64,000 nt of DNA from Variovorax sp. S12S4 (GTDB taxonomy: Bacteria; Pseudomonadota; Gammaproteobacteria; Burkholderiales; Burkholderiaceae_C): the NCBI RefSeq assembly GCF_023195515.1, contig NZ_JALPKR020000002.1:4007001-4071000 (forward strand). Reading direction: 5' to 3'. Positions 37,620 through 46,200 of the stretch are shown in pieces. A program made the translations under genes and the position numbers. Within the stretch, counting starts at the first letter, position 1. Each line of letters begins with the position of its first letter. The notes below the pieces were generated by a model. It searched no databases and was not told the DNA's origin. It was given only the letters and a program-made list of their open reading frames with translations.

Positions 37620-37676
37620 GTGTGTCTCCGACGATTTGTAGTTCGATGAAAGCAGAGCGCATTCTTCAGTAGACAA

Positions 37677-37727
37677 TCATTGCAATCCAATGAAATAGCG
37701 GACTCTCTTCATAGCCTGGAGGTTATG
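37677..37727. promoter_or_regulatory. Putative LysR operators in the divergent promoter
   Basis: Two palindromes lie in the 135-bp gap between the TTT receptor and LysR genes. TCATTG-N5-CAATGA at 37677-37693 is perfect, and CATA-N10-TATG at 37710-37727 fits the T-N11-A style of LysR sites. Two sites in such a gap are usual for activator and autoregulator binding. Confidence 0.5.
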
Positions 37728-37754
37728 TAGAAGAAAGCCCCGCCACCACCCACC

Positions 37755-38696
37755 ATGAGCCAGATCGACCGCGTCCTGCGTTCCAACCTCAAGCTGCGCC
37801 ACCTGCAAATGCTGGTGGCGCTCGACCAGTTCCGCCACCTCGGGCGTGCAGCCGAGTTCCTTTCGGTCACGCAGCCGGCGGTCTCCAAGTCGCTGGTCGA
37901 AATCGAGCGCATGTTCGGCCTGGCGTTGTTCGAGCGCTCCACGCGTGGTACCGAGCCCACGCCGTATGGCGAGAGCGTGGTGCGCTTTGCACGCTCGGTG
38001 CTGGCCGACTACGACCGCACGCGCGACGAGATAGCGGCCGTGGCCAGCGGTGCCGCGGGCCGCACCAGCGTGGGCGCCATGGTGGTGGCCATGCCGGTGC
38101 TGATGGCCCGCGCGGTCGAAATGCTCAAGACCCATTCTTCGCAAACCACCGTGCTGGTGGAGGAGGGCGACCTCACCCGGCTGCTGCCCAAGCTGCGCCT
38201 GGGCGAGCTCGACCTGTTCGTGGGGCGCCTGGAGCCCGGCTACGCGGCGCCCGACCTCGAAACCGAGGCGCTGCTGGCGGAGCCGATGACCGCGGTGGTG
38301 CGGCCCGGGCACCCGCTGGCCGCGAAGCGCCGGCTGAACTGGGCCGATCTGGCGAAGGAGCGCTGCGTGATGCCCCCACCCTGGGCCTCGCTGCGCGTCA
38401 AGCTCGACCAGATGTTCTTTCGCGACGGCGTGCATCCGCCGGCCGACATCATCGAGTCCGCTTCCTTCCTGGCGCAGATCAGCTTCCTGCAGAAACGCGA
38501 CGCCGTGGCATTCATGGCCCGCTCGGTGGCGCGGCATTTCCAGCAGCAGGGCATGCTGCAGGTGCTGTCGCTCAAGGTGCCCATCGAGCTGCCGCCGGTT
38601 GGCCTCATCACCATGCGCGCCCGCAGGCGCACGCCCAGCACGCAGCAGCTCATCGAATGCCTGCGGCGCGCGGCCAAGGCAAGGCCGGAGCGGTAG
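37755..38696 (+). CDS. LysR-family transcriptional regulator
   Basis: 313 residues. The N-terminal helix-turn-helix is HLGRAAEFLSVTQPAVSKSL, continuing EIERMFGLALFERSTRG. The effector domain follows (about 95-300). It is divergent from the galactarate-type operon, so it most likely activates it in response to the sugar acid or a product. It resembles the GbpR side of the family by the start SNLKLRHLQMLVALDQFRH. Confidence 0.92.
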   Translation: MSQIDRVLRSNLKLRHLQMLVALDQFRHLGRAAEFLSVTQPAVSKSLVEIERMFGLALFERSTRGTEPTPYGESVVRFARSVLADYDRTRDEIAAVASGAAGRTSVGAMVVAMPVLMARAVEMLKTHSSQTTVLVEEGDLTRLLPKLRLGELDLFVGRLEPGYAAPDLETEALLAEPMTAVVRPGHPLAAKRRLNWADLAKERCVMPPPWASLRVKLDQMFFRDGVHPPADIIESASFLAQISFLQKRDAVAFMARSVARHFQQQGMLQVLSLKVPIELPPVGLITMRARRRTPSTQQLIECLRRAAKARPER

Positions 38697-38757
38697 GCGC
38701 CCGGCATCCCCAATTTATGGGTACCGCGCGGGTGGCGCTCTCAGGCACCATCCGGGC

Positions 38758-39534
38758 ATGTATCTGCACACGCTGGTCGCCGGTCTGCCGCAGGCGGAGC
38801 GCGCGGCATTGGTCCAGGCCACCGAACTTCGCTCCTACCGGCGCAATGAAACCGTCCTTGCCGCCGACGAGTGGACCGACTGCATCTATTGCGTGGCGGG
38901 CGGGCTGCTGCGCGTGGTGGCGCATGGCAGCAGCAGCGACGATGTCACCACCGAATTCATACGGCAGGACGATTTCTTCTTCGGTTCTTCTTTCAGCGAA
39001 GACCGCTACCAGGTCGCGCAGTCGCTGGTCGCGGCGCTTCCTTCGTCGGTGTACCTGATTCCGGTTTCCGAAATGCGCAGGCTGTGCGCGTTGCATCCAG
39101 AAATTTCGCTGAAGCTGCTCGAGCTTGCCATGAAGCGCCTGAGCGCAATGCGCGGCCAGCTCCGGCGGATTTCATCGTTGCCCTCTGAAGACCTGGTGGG
39201 CCGCGTGCTGCATCAGCTGAGCCAGCTGGCGCCTTCCACCACCGGCGGCTACGACAAGCGCATCACGCAGGCGGTGATCGCCTCGTATGCGGGGCTTTCG
39301 CGCGAGGTGGTCAACAAGGCCATGCGCAACATGGAAGACCGCGGGCTCGTTCGCCGCGACGAGCACGGGTTGCACGTGTCTTCCGACTTTGCCGCCACAG
39401 ACTTCGAACCGCTGCCTGACGAGCACAGCGGCAGCGGGAATCCGGCCGCTGCATCGGGCCCTGAATCCCCGCCGATTGAAGCCTGGAGCCCATCCGCAGC
39501 GGATACGTTGCCGGTTTCCCTCTGCCAGATGTGA
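38758..39534 (+). CDS. Crp/Fnr-family transcriptional regulator
   Basis: 258 residues. A cNMP-binding-like domain (about 10-130) is followed by a helix-turn-helix with ITQAVIASYAGLSREVVNKA and MRNMEDRGLVRRDEHGL. The recognition helix lacks the FNR E-x-x-S-R pattern, so it should bind a different site from the regulator at 13523. An acidic, proline-rich tail of about 45 residues is unusual. The LuxR-type gene begins within its last codons. Confidence 0.85.
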   Translation: MYLHTLVAGLPQAERAALVQATELRSYRRNETVLAADEWTDCIYCVAGGLLRVVAHGSSSDDVTTEFIRQDDFFFGSSFSEDRYQVAQSLVAALPSSVYLIPVSEMRRLCALHPEISLKLLELAMKRLSAMRGQLRRISSLPSEDLVGRVLHQLSQLAPSTTGGYDKRITQAVIASYAGLSREVVNKAMRNMEDRGLVRRDEHGLHVSSDFAATDFEPLPDEHSGSGNPAAASGPESPPIEAWSPSAADTLPVSLCQM

Positions 39535-40142
39535 ACAGAGACACAGCGGCACTACAAAAGCGCGTGCGCGCAAGTGGCGTTTTCCATAGCATCGGGTTTC
39601 ATCAACGCGCGCGGAGCTTGCAACGTGAAGGTCTTCAGATCCATGTTCCCGAACCCGGCTTGCACGAGCCGCTCGAGCCGACGGTTTTCGGCGGCCCGCC
39701 GATGAGCGCCGCCACGGCAGCGGCGGGGGTTGTGCGGCATCTCTTCGCGCAGGCAAACGCAACAGACCTGGCCTTTCTGATGCATTCGATCGAACTCGGC
39801 GACTCCCTGTCGGCGTCGCAGATCGCACGCCGCATCCTCGACGGCATTGCCGCGCAACCCGGGGCCAAGCTGACCACTGCCGACGCGCAGCGCGCAGACA
39901 AGTTGCTGCGCGCGGAGGGAATCGCGCCGAAGGGGCTGCTGACGCCCCGGGAGCTGAACGTGCTGCGGCTGATCGCGCAGGGCAAGACCAACCGGCAGAT
40001 TGCCGAGGAAAGCCAGCGTTCGGCCCACACCATCGGCGCCCAGCTCAAGAGCATCTATTACAAGCTGGCCGTCAAGACGCGCACGCAAGCGGTCTGCGAG
40101 GCCACGCAGAAGGGCCTTCTCAGCTGGAATGCGTCTTCCTGA
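39531..40142 (+). CDS. LuxR-type helix-turn-helix regulator
   Basis: Up to 203 residues. The C-terminal LuxR domain is clear: LTPRELNVLRLIAQGKTNRQ and IAEESQRSAHTIGAQLKSIY and KLAVKTRTQAV. The N-terminal part has no known domain and no phosphoacceptor. The first start overlaps the Crp-type stop (ATGTGA), suggesting coupling; a later start at 39702 (MSAATAAAG) gives 146 residues and is equally plausible. Confidence 0.78.
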   Translation: MNRDTAALQKRVRASGVFHSIGFHQRARSLQREGLQIHVPEPGLHEPLEPTVFGGPPMSAATAAAGVVRHLFAQANATDLAFLMHSIELGDSLSASQIARRILDGIAAQPGAKLTTADAQRADKLLRAEGIAPKGLLTPRELNVLRLIAQGKTNRQIAEESQRSAHTIGAQLKSIYYKLAVKTRTQAVCEATQKGLLSWNASS

Positions 40143-40172
40143 CGCAGGCCGCGGCGGGCAACCGCTGCGCGC

Positions 40173-40406
40173 CTATTTCGATGGTGCCGTTGGGGCCGCT
40201 GGTGCTGCGGGCGCAGCAGTAGACGGCGCCGTCGTCTGCGGCGCGCTCTGCGTCGGGGTGTCCGGCTTCACCGGACCTTCTTCCCGCGTCTGCGTCAGCA
40301 GGTTGTAGAGCAGCGCCAGCAGGAACACGACGATAGCCGCGCCCACACCCCACCGAAAAACCCGCTTGTTGTCGCGCTCGTCACTTCTTGCTTGTTGAGC
40401 CTTCAT
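40173..40406 (-). CDS. Small single-helix membrane protein with Pro/Ala/Thr tail
   Basis: 77 residues. A charged N-terminus, one helix WGVGAAIVVFLLALLYNLL and a low-complexity tail rich in T, P, A and Q. Start ATG 40406 is eight bases after a GAAAGG ribosome site, favoured over GTG 40415. Function unknown. Confidence 0.65.
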   Translation of the reverse strand: MKAQQARSDERDNKRVFRWGVGAAIVVFLLALLYNLLTQTREEGPVKPDTPTQSAPQTTAPSTAAPAAPAAPTAPSK

Positions 40407-40500
40407 CTCGATCACCTTTCAGTGCAGTGAGCCAACGCTGCATCGCCTCGCGGGCCAAGGGTGTCGGACAGCGACGCGCACCCCTGTCGCGAAACGCCCG

Positions 40501-40558
40501 AAGCGCCCCCAAGCGCCTGGAAGCGCTTGGGCGCACGTACCGCCGCAGCAATGCGGCG
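40501..40558. repeat. 10-bp periodic repeat with two hairpins
   Basis: Three copies of AAGCGC at 40501, 40511 and 40521 are spaced exactly 10 bp. The outer parts fold as GCGC...AAGCGC (40503-40516) against GCGCTTGGGCGC (40523-40534), with two bulged bases. A second hairpin CGCCGC-N6-GCGGCG follows at 40541-40558. It lies between the starts of two divergent genes and could be an operator array or a structured leader. Confidence 0.45.
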
Positions 40559-40623
40559 CCGACCTACGTGTTCATGCTCCGCGCCGCACTCGCGCAAAGC
40601 ACGCAGGCGTCAAAGATTCGGGC

Positions 40624-41148
40624 ATGCAAAGCTGTGAAAGTGAAAAATCTTCCGCCATGGACGCGCCGCCCGCGAGCCGCGCGGCGTCGGCCCTCAAGAC
40701 CGGCCTGATCGCGGGCGCGTTCGCCAGCGTGGCATCGAGCGTCGCGCTGGCGATCTGCGGGCGCTTCGAGACTGGCAGTTCCACGGCGACCACCAACGCC
40801 ACAAGCCACTGGGTATGGGACCGCGAGGCCCTGTTCCGCAGGTCGCCATCGCTTCGGCACACGGTGCTCGGCTATGCCATTCATCACGGCTCGGCCACCT
40901 TCTGGGCGGTTCTGTATGCATGGCTTCACGCCAATCGGCGCCCCGCCCGGTCGGTGCCGGCCGCGCTGGGAGGCGCCGGCATTGCCGCGGCCACCGCATG
41001 CGCGGTCGACTACCTGGCGACACCCCGGCGGCTGACTCCCGGGTTCGAGCATCACCTTTCCAAAGGCGCCATGGCCGCGGTGTACGCCAGTTTTGCCGTC
41101 GGCCTGGCGCTGGGCTGCGCGGTGGCCAACCGCGAGCGCATGCGGTGA
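40624..41148 (+). CDS. Hypothetical membrane protein
   Basis: Up to 174 residues, start at 40624 or 40657 (MDAPPASRA). Four hydrophobic segments: GLIAGAFASVASSVALAICG, LGYAIHHGSATFWAVLYAWL, AALGGAGIAAATACAVDYLA and AAVYASFAVGLALGCAVA. No family was recognised. It is followed after 35 bp by the SDR-DoxX gene, in the same direction. Confidence 0.65.
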   Translation: MQSCESEKSSAMDAPPASRAASALKTGLIAGAFASVASSVALAICGRFETGSSTATTNATSHWVWDREALFRRSPSLRHTVLGYAIHHGSATFWAVLYAWLHANRRPARSVPAALGGAGIAAATACAVDYLATPRRLTPGFEHHLSKGAMAAVYASFAVGLALGCAVANRERMR

Positions 41149-41183
41149 GGCCCGGCTGGCCGCGGCATGGGGAAAGGCGAACG

Positions 41184-42527
41184 GTGAGGGTAGTGATCGT
41201 CGGCGCATCCGGCTTTCTGGGGCGCGCATTCGCCGAAGCCTTCGCGCACCGCGGGGCCGACCTGCTGTGCACCGCGCGCGACGCGGACAAGGCACGCGCA
41301 GAGGCCCGCTGGCCGCAAACCCATGCGCAATGGATTTCGGCAGACCTGGCCGAGGTTCCGCCCGCTTCCTTCTGGACGGAACACCTGCGCCCCGGAGACG
41401 TGGTCATCAACGCGGCCGGCGTGCTGCGCGAGCGCCGCGCAGGCGAGTTCGATGCCGTTCACCACCTGGGGCCGGTGCAGCTCTTCGACGCCTGCGCCGC
41501 GGTGGGCGTCGCGCTGGTGATCCAGATCTCCGCACTGGGCGCCACGCCCGCCGGGCCCAGCGGCTATTACCGCAGCAAGGGAGCCGCAGACAGGCACCTG
41601 CGGCGCTGCCGGGTGGCGTCGGCCGTCGTGCAGCCTTCGCTGGTGTGGGGCGACGAGGGCGCGAGCGCGAACCTGTTCGCCTCACTTGCCGTCATGCCGG
41701 TGCTGCTGCTGCCCGGCGGCGGCGGCCAATGGCTGCAACCCGTCCACCTGCATGACGTGGTCGCCGGCGTGCTGGCGCTGGCCGAGGCGCGGCCCGTGGG
41801 CAGCCGCACCATCGCCTTCGTGGGCCCCGAGCCGGTGAGTTTGCGCACCTACCTGGCCGATCTGCGCCGGCAGCTCGGCTATGCGCACCAAGCGTGGGTG
41901 CTGCCGCTGCCCGAGCGCCTGTTCAGGTGGGGCGCGATGCTGGCGGGCCGGTGGAAGGGCAGCTTCCTGGACGCCGAAACCGCGGGCATGCTGCTGCAGG
42001 GCAATGCCGCGCCCGCGGCCGACCTGGAAGGCTGGCTCGGGCGGGCGCCGCGCTCGCACCGGGCCTTCATTCCGGCCCACGGCGTGCCGGCGCTGCGCCG
42101 CGCCGCATGGCTGCAATGGATGCTGCCGCTGCTGCGCTGGTCCGTTGCGCTGGTGTGGATCTGGACCTTTATCGTCTCCATCGGGCTCTACCCGCGCGAC
42201 CAGAGCCTTGCGCTGCTGGCCCGCGTTGGCGCGAGCGGCCTGTGGGCCGAGCTGCTGCTCGACGGCGCCGCGGTGTTCGATCTGACCCTGGGCATCGGCA
42301 CGCTCGCGCTGCCCGCCGCATGGCGCAGCCGCGTGCTGTGGCCGCTGCAGCTTGCCTTGATTGCCTTCTACACCGCGGCCATCACATGGGCCATGCCGGA
42401 GTTCTGGCTGCATCCCTTCGGCCCGCTCTCCAAGAACCTGCCGATGTGCGCGGCCATAGGCCTGCTGTGGGCCATGGAGCCGCCCTCGCGCCGCCGCATG
42501 CATGCCGCAGCACCCAAGCCGCCTTGA
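41184..42527 (+). CDS. NAD(P)-binding SDR protein fused to a DoxX-like membrane domain
   Basis: 447 residues from a GTG preceded by GGAAAGG. Residues 1-300 are an atypical SDR like complex I NDUFA9: VIVGASGFLGRAF at the start, and YYRSKGAADR as a Tyr-x-x-x-Lys. The rest has about four helices (ALVWIWTFIVSIGLYP, LELLLDGAAVFDLTLGIGT-like, and ALIAFYTAAITWAMPEFW) matching DoxX-like proteins. The fusion suggests a membrane-linked redox enzyme, perhaps of quinones or lipids. The DUF2269 gene follows after 10 bp. Confidence 0.82.
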   Translation: MRVVIVGASGFLGRAFAEAFAHRGADLLCTARDADKARAEARWPQTHAQWISADLAEVPPASFWTEHLRPGDVVINAAGVLRERRAGEFDAVHHLGPVQLFDACAAVGVALVIQISALGATPAGPSGYYRSKGAADRHLRRCRVASAVVQPSLVWGDEGASANLFASLAVMPVLLLPGGGGQWLQPVHLHDVVAGVLALAEARPVGSRTIAFVGPEPVSLRTYLADLRRQLGYAHQAWVLPLPERLFRWGAMLAGRWKGSFLDAETAGMLLQGNAAPAADLEGWLGRAPRSHRAFIPAHGVPALRRAAWLQWMLPLLRWSVALVWIWTFIVSIGLYPRDQSLALLARVGASGLWAELLLDGAAVFDLTLGIGTLALPAAWRSRVLWPLQLALIAFYTAAITWAMPEFWLHPFGPLSKNLPMCAAIGLLWAMEPPSRRRMHAAAPKPP

Positions 42528-42537
42528 AAGCCGCACC

Positions 42538-43020
42538 ATGGAATACCTTGTCTTGAAGTACGTGCACGTGATCTCGTCGACCCTGCTGTTCGGTACCGGC
42601 ATCGGGTCGGCCTTCTACCTGCTGGCCACCACCCTGTCCGGCGACGTGCGGGCGACAGCGGTCGTCTCGCGCATGGTGGTGCGTGCCGACTGGCTCTTTA
42701 CCGCGACCACGGCCGTGCTGCAGCCGGTCACGGGCCTGTGGCTGGTGCACCGCATGGGCATGCCGCTTTCCACGCCATGGCTTGCCGCTTCCCTGGTCTG
42801 CTATGCATTGGCCATTGCGTGCTGGCTGCCGGTCGTCTGGCTGCAGATGCGGTTGCGCGACCTGGCGGCGCAGGCGGCCGAAGGCAATACGCCGCTGCCG
42901 CCGCGCTACTGGCTGCTCTTCAAGTGGTGGGTGGCGCTGGGCGTGCCGGCGTTCTTTCTCTTTCTTGCGCTGTTCTGGCTCATGATCGCCAAGCCCGCGC
43001 TCGCGCTCGGCGGAGCCTGA
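42538..43020 (+). CDS. DUF2269-family membrane protein
   Basis: 160 residues with four helices. The start YLVLKYVHVISSTLLFGTG and PVTGLWLVHRMG match the DUF2269 family of predicted integral membrane proteins. The histidines KYVHVIS may bind haem, as in related families. It follows the SDR-DoxX gene by 10 bp and is likely co-transcribed. Its function is unknown. Confidence 0.82.
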   Translation: MEYLVLKYVHVISSTLLFGTGIGSAFYLLATTLSGDVRATAVVSRMVVRADWLFTATTAVLQPVTGLWLVHRMGMPLSTPWLAASLVCYALAIACWLPVVWLQMRLRDLAAQAAEGNTPLPPRYWLLFKWWVALGVPAFFLFLALFWLMIAKPALALGGA

Positions 43021-43281
43021 TCAGGCCATGGCCTTTGCGCGTTCTATGATGCCGCGCACCGTGAACGAAAGGGTGCAAAGGTAGCGGGCGTCGGCCGAGA
43101 GCGAGCGGCTCATCGCAAGAGCCAGCTCCTCGAAGTCCCTGTCGGCCGGCCCCTGGCCCGGATCGCCGTTCCACCTGGCAAGCGACTCGGTGATCCGGCT
43201 TTGCGCCTGCAGGTAGTCGGCCCGCAGAAGCACGCTGCGCGCAAGGAGCACGTCCAGGTTCAAAAGGTCGAGTGCAGTCAT
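43021..43281 (-). CDS. Hypothetical small helical protein
   Basis: 86 residues, no signal or membrane helix, mostly helical (LARSVLLRADYLQAQSRITE and FEELALAMSRSLSADARYL). It is convergent with the DUF2269 gene (stops adjacent) and 16 bp downstream of the ZIP gene. No family recognised. Confidence 0.6.
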   Translation of the reverse strand: MTALDLLNLDVLLARSVLLRADYLQAQSRITESLARWNGDPGQGPADRDFEELALAMSRSLSADARYLCTLSFTVRGIIERAKAMA

Positions 43282-43297
43282 ATGGCGTGCCCTTTCT

Positions 43298-44203
43298 TTA
43301 CCCCAGCGCGGTGTCCAGCACCATCATCAGCACGAAGCCGACCATCAGGCCGCCCGTTGCAAAGGCCTCGTGTCCCTGGCGGTGCGACTCCGGAATGATC
43401 TCGTGGCTGATGACGAACAGCATGGCACCCGCCGCCAGTGCCAGGCCCCAGGGCAGCAGGGTGGCGGTCAGCGTGACCACCGTGGCGCCCAGCACCGCCA
43501 TGGCCGGCTCTACCAGGCCCGAAGCCACGCCAAGGCCCACCGACATGAAACGCCCGTAGCCCACGCCGCGCAGCGCAAGCGCCACCACCATGCCTTCGGG
43601 AACGTCCTGGATCGAGATGCCCGTGGCCAGCGCGGTGGCCGCCACGGGGTCGGAGCCCGCGAAAGCGACGCCGATCGCCAGGCCCTCGGGCAGGTTGTGC
43701 AGTGCAATGGCCAGCACGAAAAGCCACACCCGCTTCAGCTTCATGGCCTTGGGCCCCTCGAGGCCCTTCACGAAATGCTCATGGGGAACCATGCGGTCGA
43801 TGGCCAGCAGCAGCGCCGCGCCGAGCAGCACGCCCCCGCCCACAATGCCTCCGGCGGCCCACGCGCCGGCGCCCTGGACTCGCGCGGCCTCCAGGCCCGG
43901 GATCACGAGCGAGAACGAAGTGGCGGCGAGCATCACGCCGGCCCCAAAGCCCAGCATGGTGTCGCAGCTGCGCTGCGAGAACTGCTGCGACAGCGCCACG
44001 GGCAGCGTGCCGAGCGCCGTAGCCAACGCCGCCAGGCTCCCGCCCAGAAGTGCCCCGCGCACGCGCGCATCGCCGCGCCAGATCGCCTCGGCCGCCTCGA
44101 AGGCCAAGAGGCCCAGGCCCAGTGCAACGATGCAGAAACCAAGCACTCGACGCACGGGTCGCATCCTGGGGCCTCGGGCAAACAGCAGATCAAGAGTGGT
44201 CAT
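43298..44203 (-). CDS. ZIP-family metal transporter
   Basis: 301 residues, about eight helices. The metal-site helices are clear: ALHNLPEGLAIGVAFAG (HNxxEG) and SHEIIPESHRQGHE (HExPE-like), with TGISIQDVPEGMVV between. These match ZIP proteins of the GufA side, usually importing Zn2+, Mn2+ or Fe2+. MTTLDLLFARG at 44203 is the chosen start; MRPVRRVLG, 12 residues later, is possible. The 236-bp leader before it holds no recognised riboswitch. Confidence 0.88.
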   Translation of the reverse strand: MTTLDLLFARGPRMRPVRRVLGFCIVALGLGLLAFEAAEAIWRGDARVRGALLGGSLAALATALGTLPVALSQQFSQRSCDTMLGFGAGVMLAATSFSLVIPGLEAARVQGAGAWAAGGIVGGGVLLGAALLLAIDRMVPHEHFVKGLEGPKAMKLKRVWLFVLAIALHNLPEGLAIGVAFAGSDPVAATALATGISIQDVPEGMVVALALRGVGYGRFMSVGLGVASGLVEPAMAVLGATVVTLTATLLPWGLALAAGAMLFVISHEIIPESHRQGHEAFATGGLMVGFVLMMVLDTALG

Positions 44204-44439
44204 CTTCGAACAGGGATACGCCCGCAAAAAAGGCGGCGACCACCATGGCCGCCGCCAAACTCGCACCCACGGGAAAAATGGTTGTCGAGCCGGTGTGTTC
44301 ACCCGGTTGCAGATTCGGGGCGGGCTCGGGTGCCTCGCGTAGGAACGTTTCTCGTGTGGGTGGCAGCGCGGACTACATACGGGGCCTCCCAGGCTGATGC
44401 CCTGAGGACTTATGTTCGCAAGCGCTCTGGAGTGGCTTC

Positions 44440-46200
44440 TCAGCTGCCTGCGAGTTGGTCGCGCAGCGCCTGGGTGTAGCGCTCGCATTGCGACTCGAGG
44501 CGCCTTTGCTCATCGTGGCTGCGAGCGTCCTGTGCCGCCAAGCGGTAGTGGCCCAACTGGAAGGCAAGGTAAGCCGGCGCGTAGAAGCTCAGCAGCTCCG
44601 CGTCGATCCGGCAGCCGCGCCGCAAGAGGCCGTCGACCAGCCGGTCCAGCTCTTCGGCGGTCAGCCCGAACTCGGTACACGCACCGGCAACATCCCAAGC
44701 CGCGTCCTGGCAGCCGATCAGGTCGTGGCCCGCGTGGTGGTCCACCGCATCGGTCTTGAGGATGCGGTTGTCGTCCGCCAGCCATTCCCATGCGTGCATG
44801 CGGTTGTCCGTCTTCACCCGGTGCACACGGTCCTCCAGTCGCTCGGCCTGGCGTTGGAATCGATCCCATGCGGTCGCCAGTCCATTGCCAAGCGCCTGGG
44901 TGCTGTTGTGCCGCCCCATTTCACACAGCACCCGCAGCGACGCGCCGTTCTCTTCCGGTGCGGGAAAGCTGCGCACGCGACATGCGATGTAGTCCGCAAC
45001 GCGTTCGACCAGGCGCGCCCTGAGCTCCGTGCATTGCAACCGGGCGAGAGACAGCGGCGCCATCTCATCGTGCCATCGCTCCACCATGAAGCCATGGCAC
45101 AGGCCCGCGACGGTGGGGGAGAAACCGGCCTCCGCCAATCGCATCGCACAGCCGAAGCGCTGGCGCGCGGCGTGGCCCAGGCCGATGAACTTCACGAGCC
45201 ACGTGACGTGATGGCTGTGCGCCAGGAACTTGCGCCGCTCCTGCCATGGATGAGCCGGAGGCACATCGCCTTGGCCATTGCCATGTGCGCGGCGCCATGC
45301 GCCTCCGGTGATCTCGGCAAGCGGCGCATGAAGCGGCCCGACCAGCGACTCGACCCAGCCCTGCAGCCGATGCGCGGGATGTTCGGCGCGCAAGATCAGG
45401 TCGTCGAACCCGACCACGTGCACCGAAGCTTGCGTCCACAGCGCGCGCGTTTCATCGTTGGCCTGCGCGCCCGGGCCGTTTGCGTGCCCGGGAAAGAGAT
45501 GGATGCGGTCCGCCGGCACGCCTTCATCGCGCAGCCGCCGTATCACGCCCGCGATCGACGATCCCGAGAGCCCGGGCCCTTCGTCGACGATGGCATGGTG
45601 CGAGGCGGGTCTTGCAAGCGGCGCGTCGCCCAGCGAAACACCGCGATCGAAGGGATGCCCGACCGGCCTGAGCGTCAGCGGCGCAGGCGCATCGAGCGCC
45701 ACCGCCGCCATCGCGGCCAGGCTGGTGCCGATGCTGCGAAGGCCGATCACGCGCCAAGGCCGGGGCCGCAGCCGCTTGGCGGCGGTGAAGTGGCCTTCCG
45801 GATAGAGCGCGTAGAACGCGTAGCCTTCAGGCTGCTTCACTTCCAGGTCGGCGGAAGCAAGCAGGGCTTCGCATGCGGCGAGCAGGTCTTCCAGCGGAGC
45901 TTGCTGCCATTCATGCGCAAAGGCTGTCTCCCACGACTGCGCGCACAGCCTGGCCACCGCCACGGTGAGCGCGATGGCGGCATTCGTCTGGGGCGACGGC
46001 GTGTCGCGCTTTCCGGCCGCGAGAAAGTGCGCATCCGCAACGCCCTGAACCAGTTCGCCCGCTTCGATGAGCGCATCGACAAGCAGGCTGTGCCTGCCAA
46101 GGCCCGCCGGCGAAGCCCGCGCATCGGCAAGCTGCCCGCGCAGCCGCGCCAGCTTTCGGGCGGCCGGCTCCCGCCGCGTCGCGTCGCCATAGACCAGCAT
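44440..46200 (-). CDS. Unknown protein with phosphoribosyltransferase-like core, coupled to a phosphatase gene
   Basis: 586 residues, soluble. Near residues 135-230 it looks like a type I PRTase: VIGLRSIGTSLAAMAAVAL, then RPVGHPFDRGV, then HHAIVDEGPGLSGSSIAGVI, where the acidic pair and GxSGSS could form the PRPP loop. The remaining 350 residues are helical with no recognised domain; a segment with HSHHVTWLVKF and later WEWLADDNRILKTDAVDHHA is rich in His and Asp, possibly kinase-like. The start overlaps the phosphatase stop by one base, so both act together. The substrate is unknown. Confidence 0.7.
   Translation of the reverse strand: MLVYGDATRREPAARKLARLRGQLADARASPAGLGRHSLLVDALIEAGELVQGVADAHFLAAGKRDTPSPQTNAAIALTVAVARLCAQSWETAFAHEWQQAPLEDLLAACEALLASADLEVKQPEGYAFYALYPEGHFTAAKRLRPRPWRVIGLRSIGTSLAAMAAVALDAPAPLTLRPVGHPFDRGVSLGDAPLARPASHHAIVDEGPGLSGSSIAGVIRRLRDEGVPADRIHLFPGHANGPGAQANDETRALWTQASVHVVGFDDLILRAEHPAHRLQGWVESLVGPLHAPLAEITGGAWRRAHGNGQGDVPPAHPWQERRKFLAHSHHVTWLVKFIGLGHAARQRFGCAMRLAEAGFSPTVAGLCHGFMVERWHDEMAPLSLARLQCTELRARLVERVADYIACRVRSFPAPEENGASLRVLCEMGRHNSTQALGNGLATAWDRFQRQAERLEDRVHRVKTDNRMHAWEWLADDNRILKTDAVDHHAGHDLIGCQDAAWDVAGACTEFGLTAEELDRLVDGLLRRGCRIDAELLSFYAPAYLAFQLGHYRLAAQDARSHDEQRRLESQCERYTQALRDQLAGS

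Noticed and set aside
35101..37662. An 853-codon frame suggesting a fusion upstream of the UxaA/GarD enzyme
   Set aside because: The first 346 codons are out-of-frame shadow of the TTT receptor. MNDSPLLRLH at 36624 is the real start.
39531..39702. Certain N-terminal extension of the LuxR-type gene
   Set aside because: The first 57 codons have no recognisable domain and could be non-coding; the start is left open.
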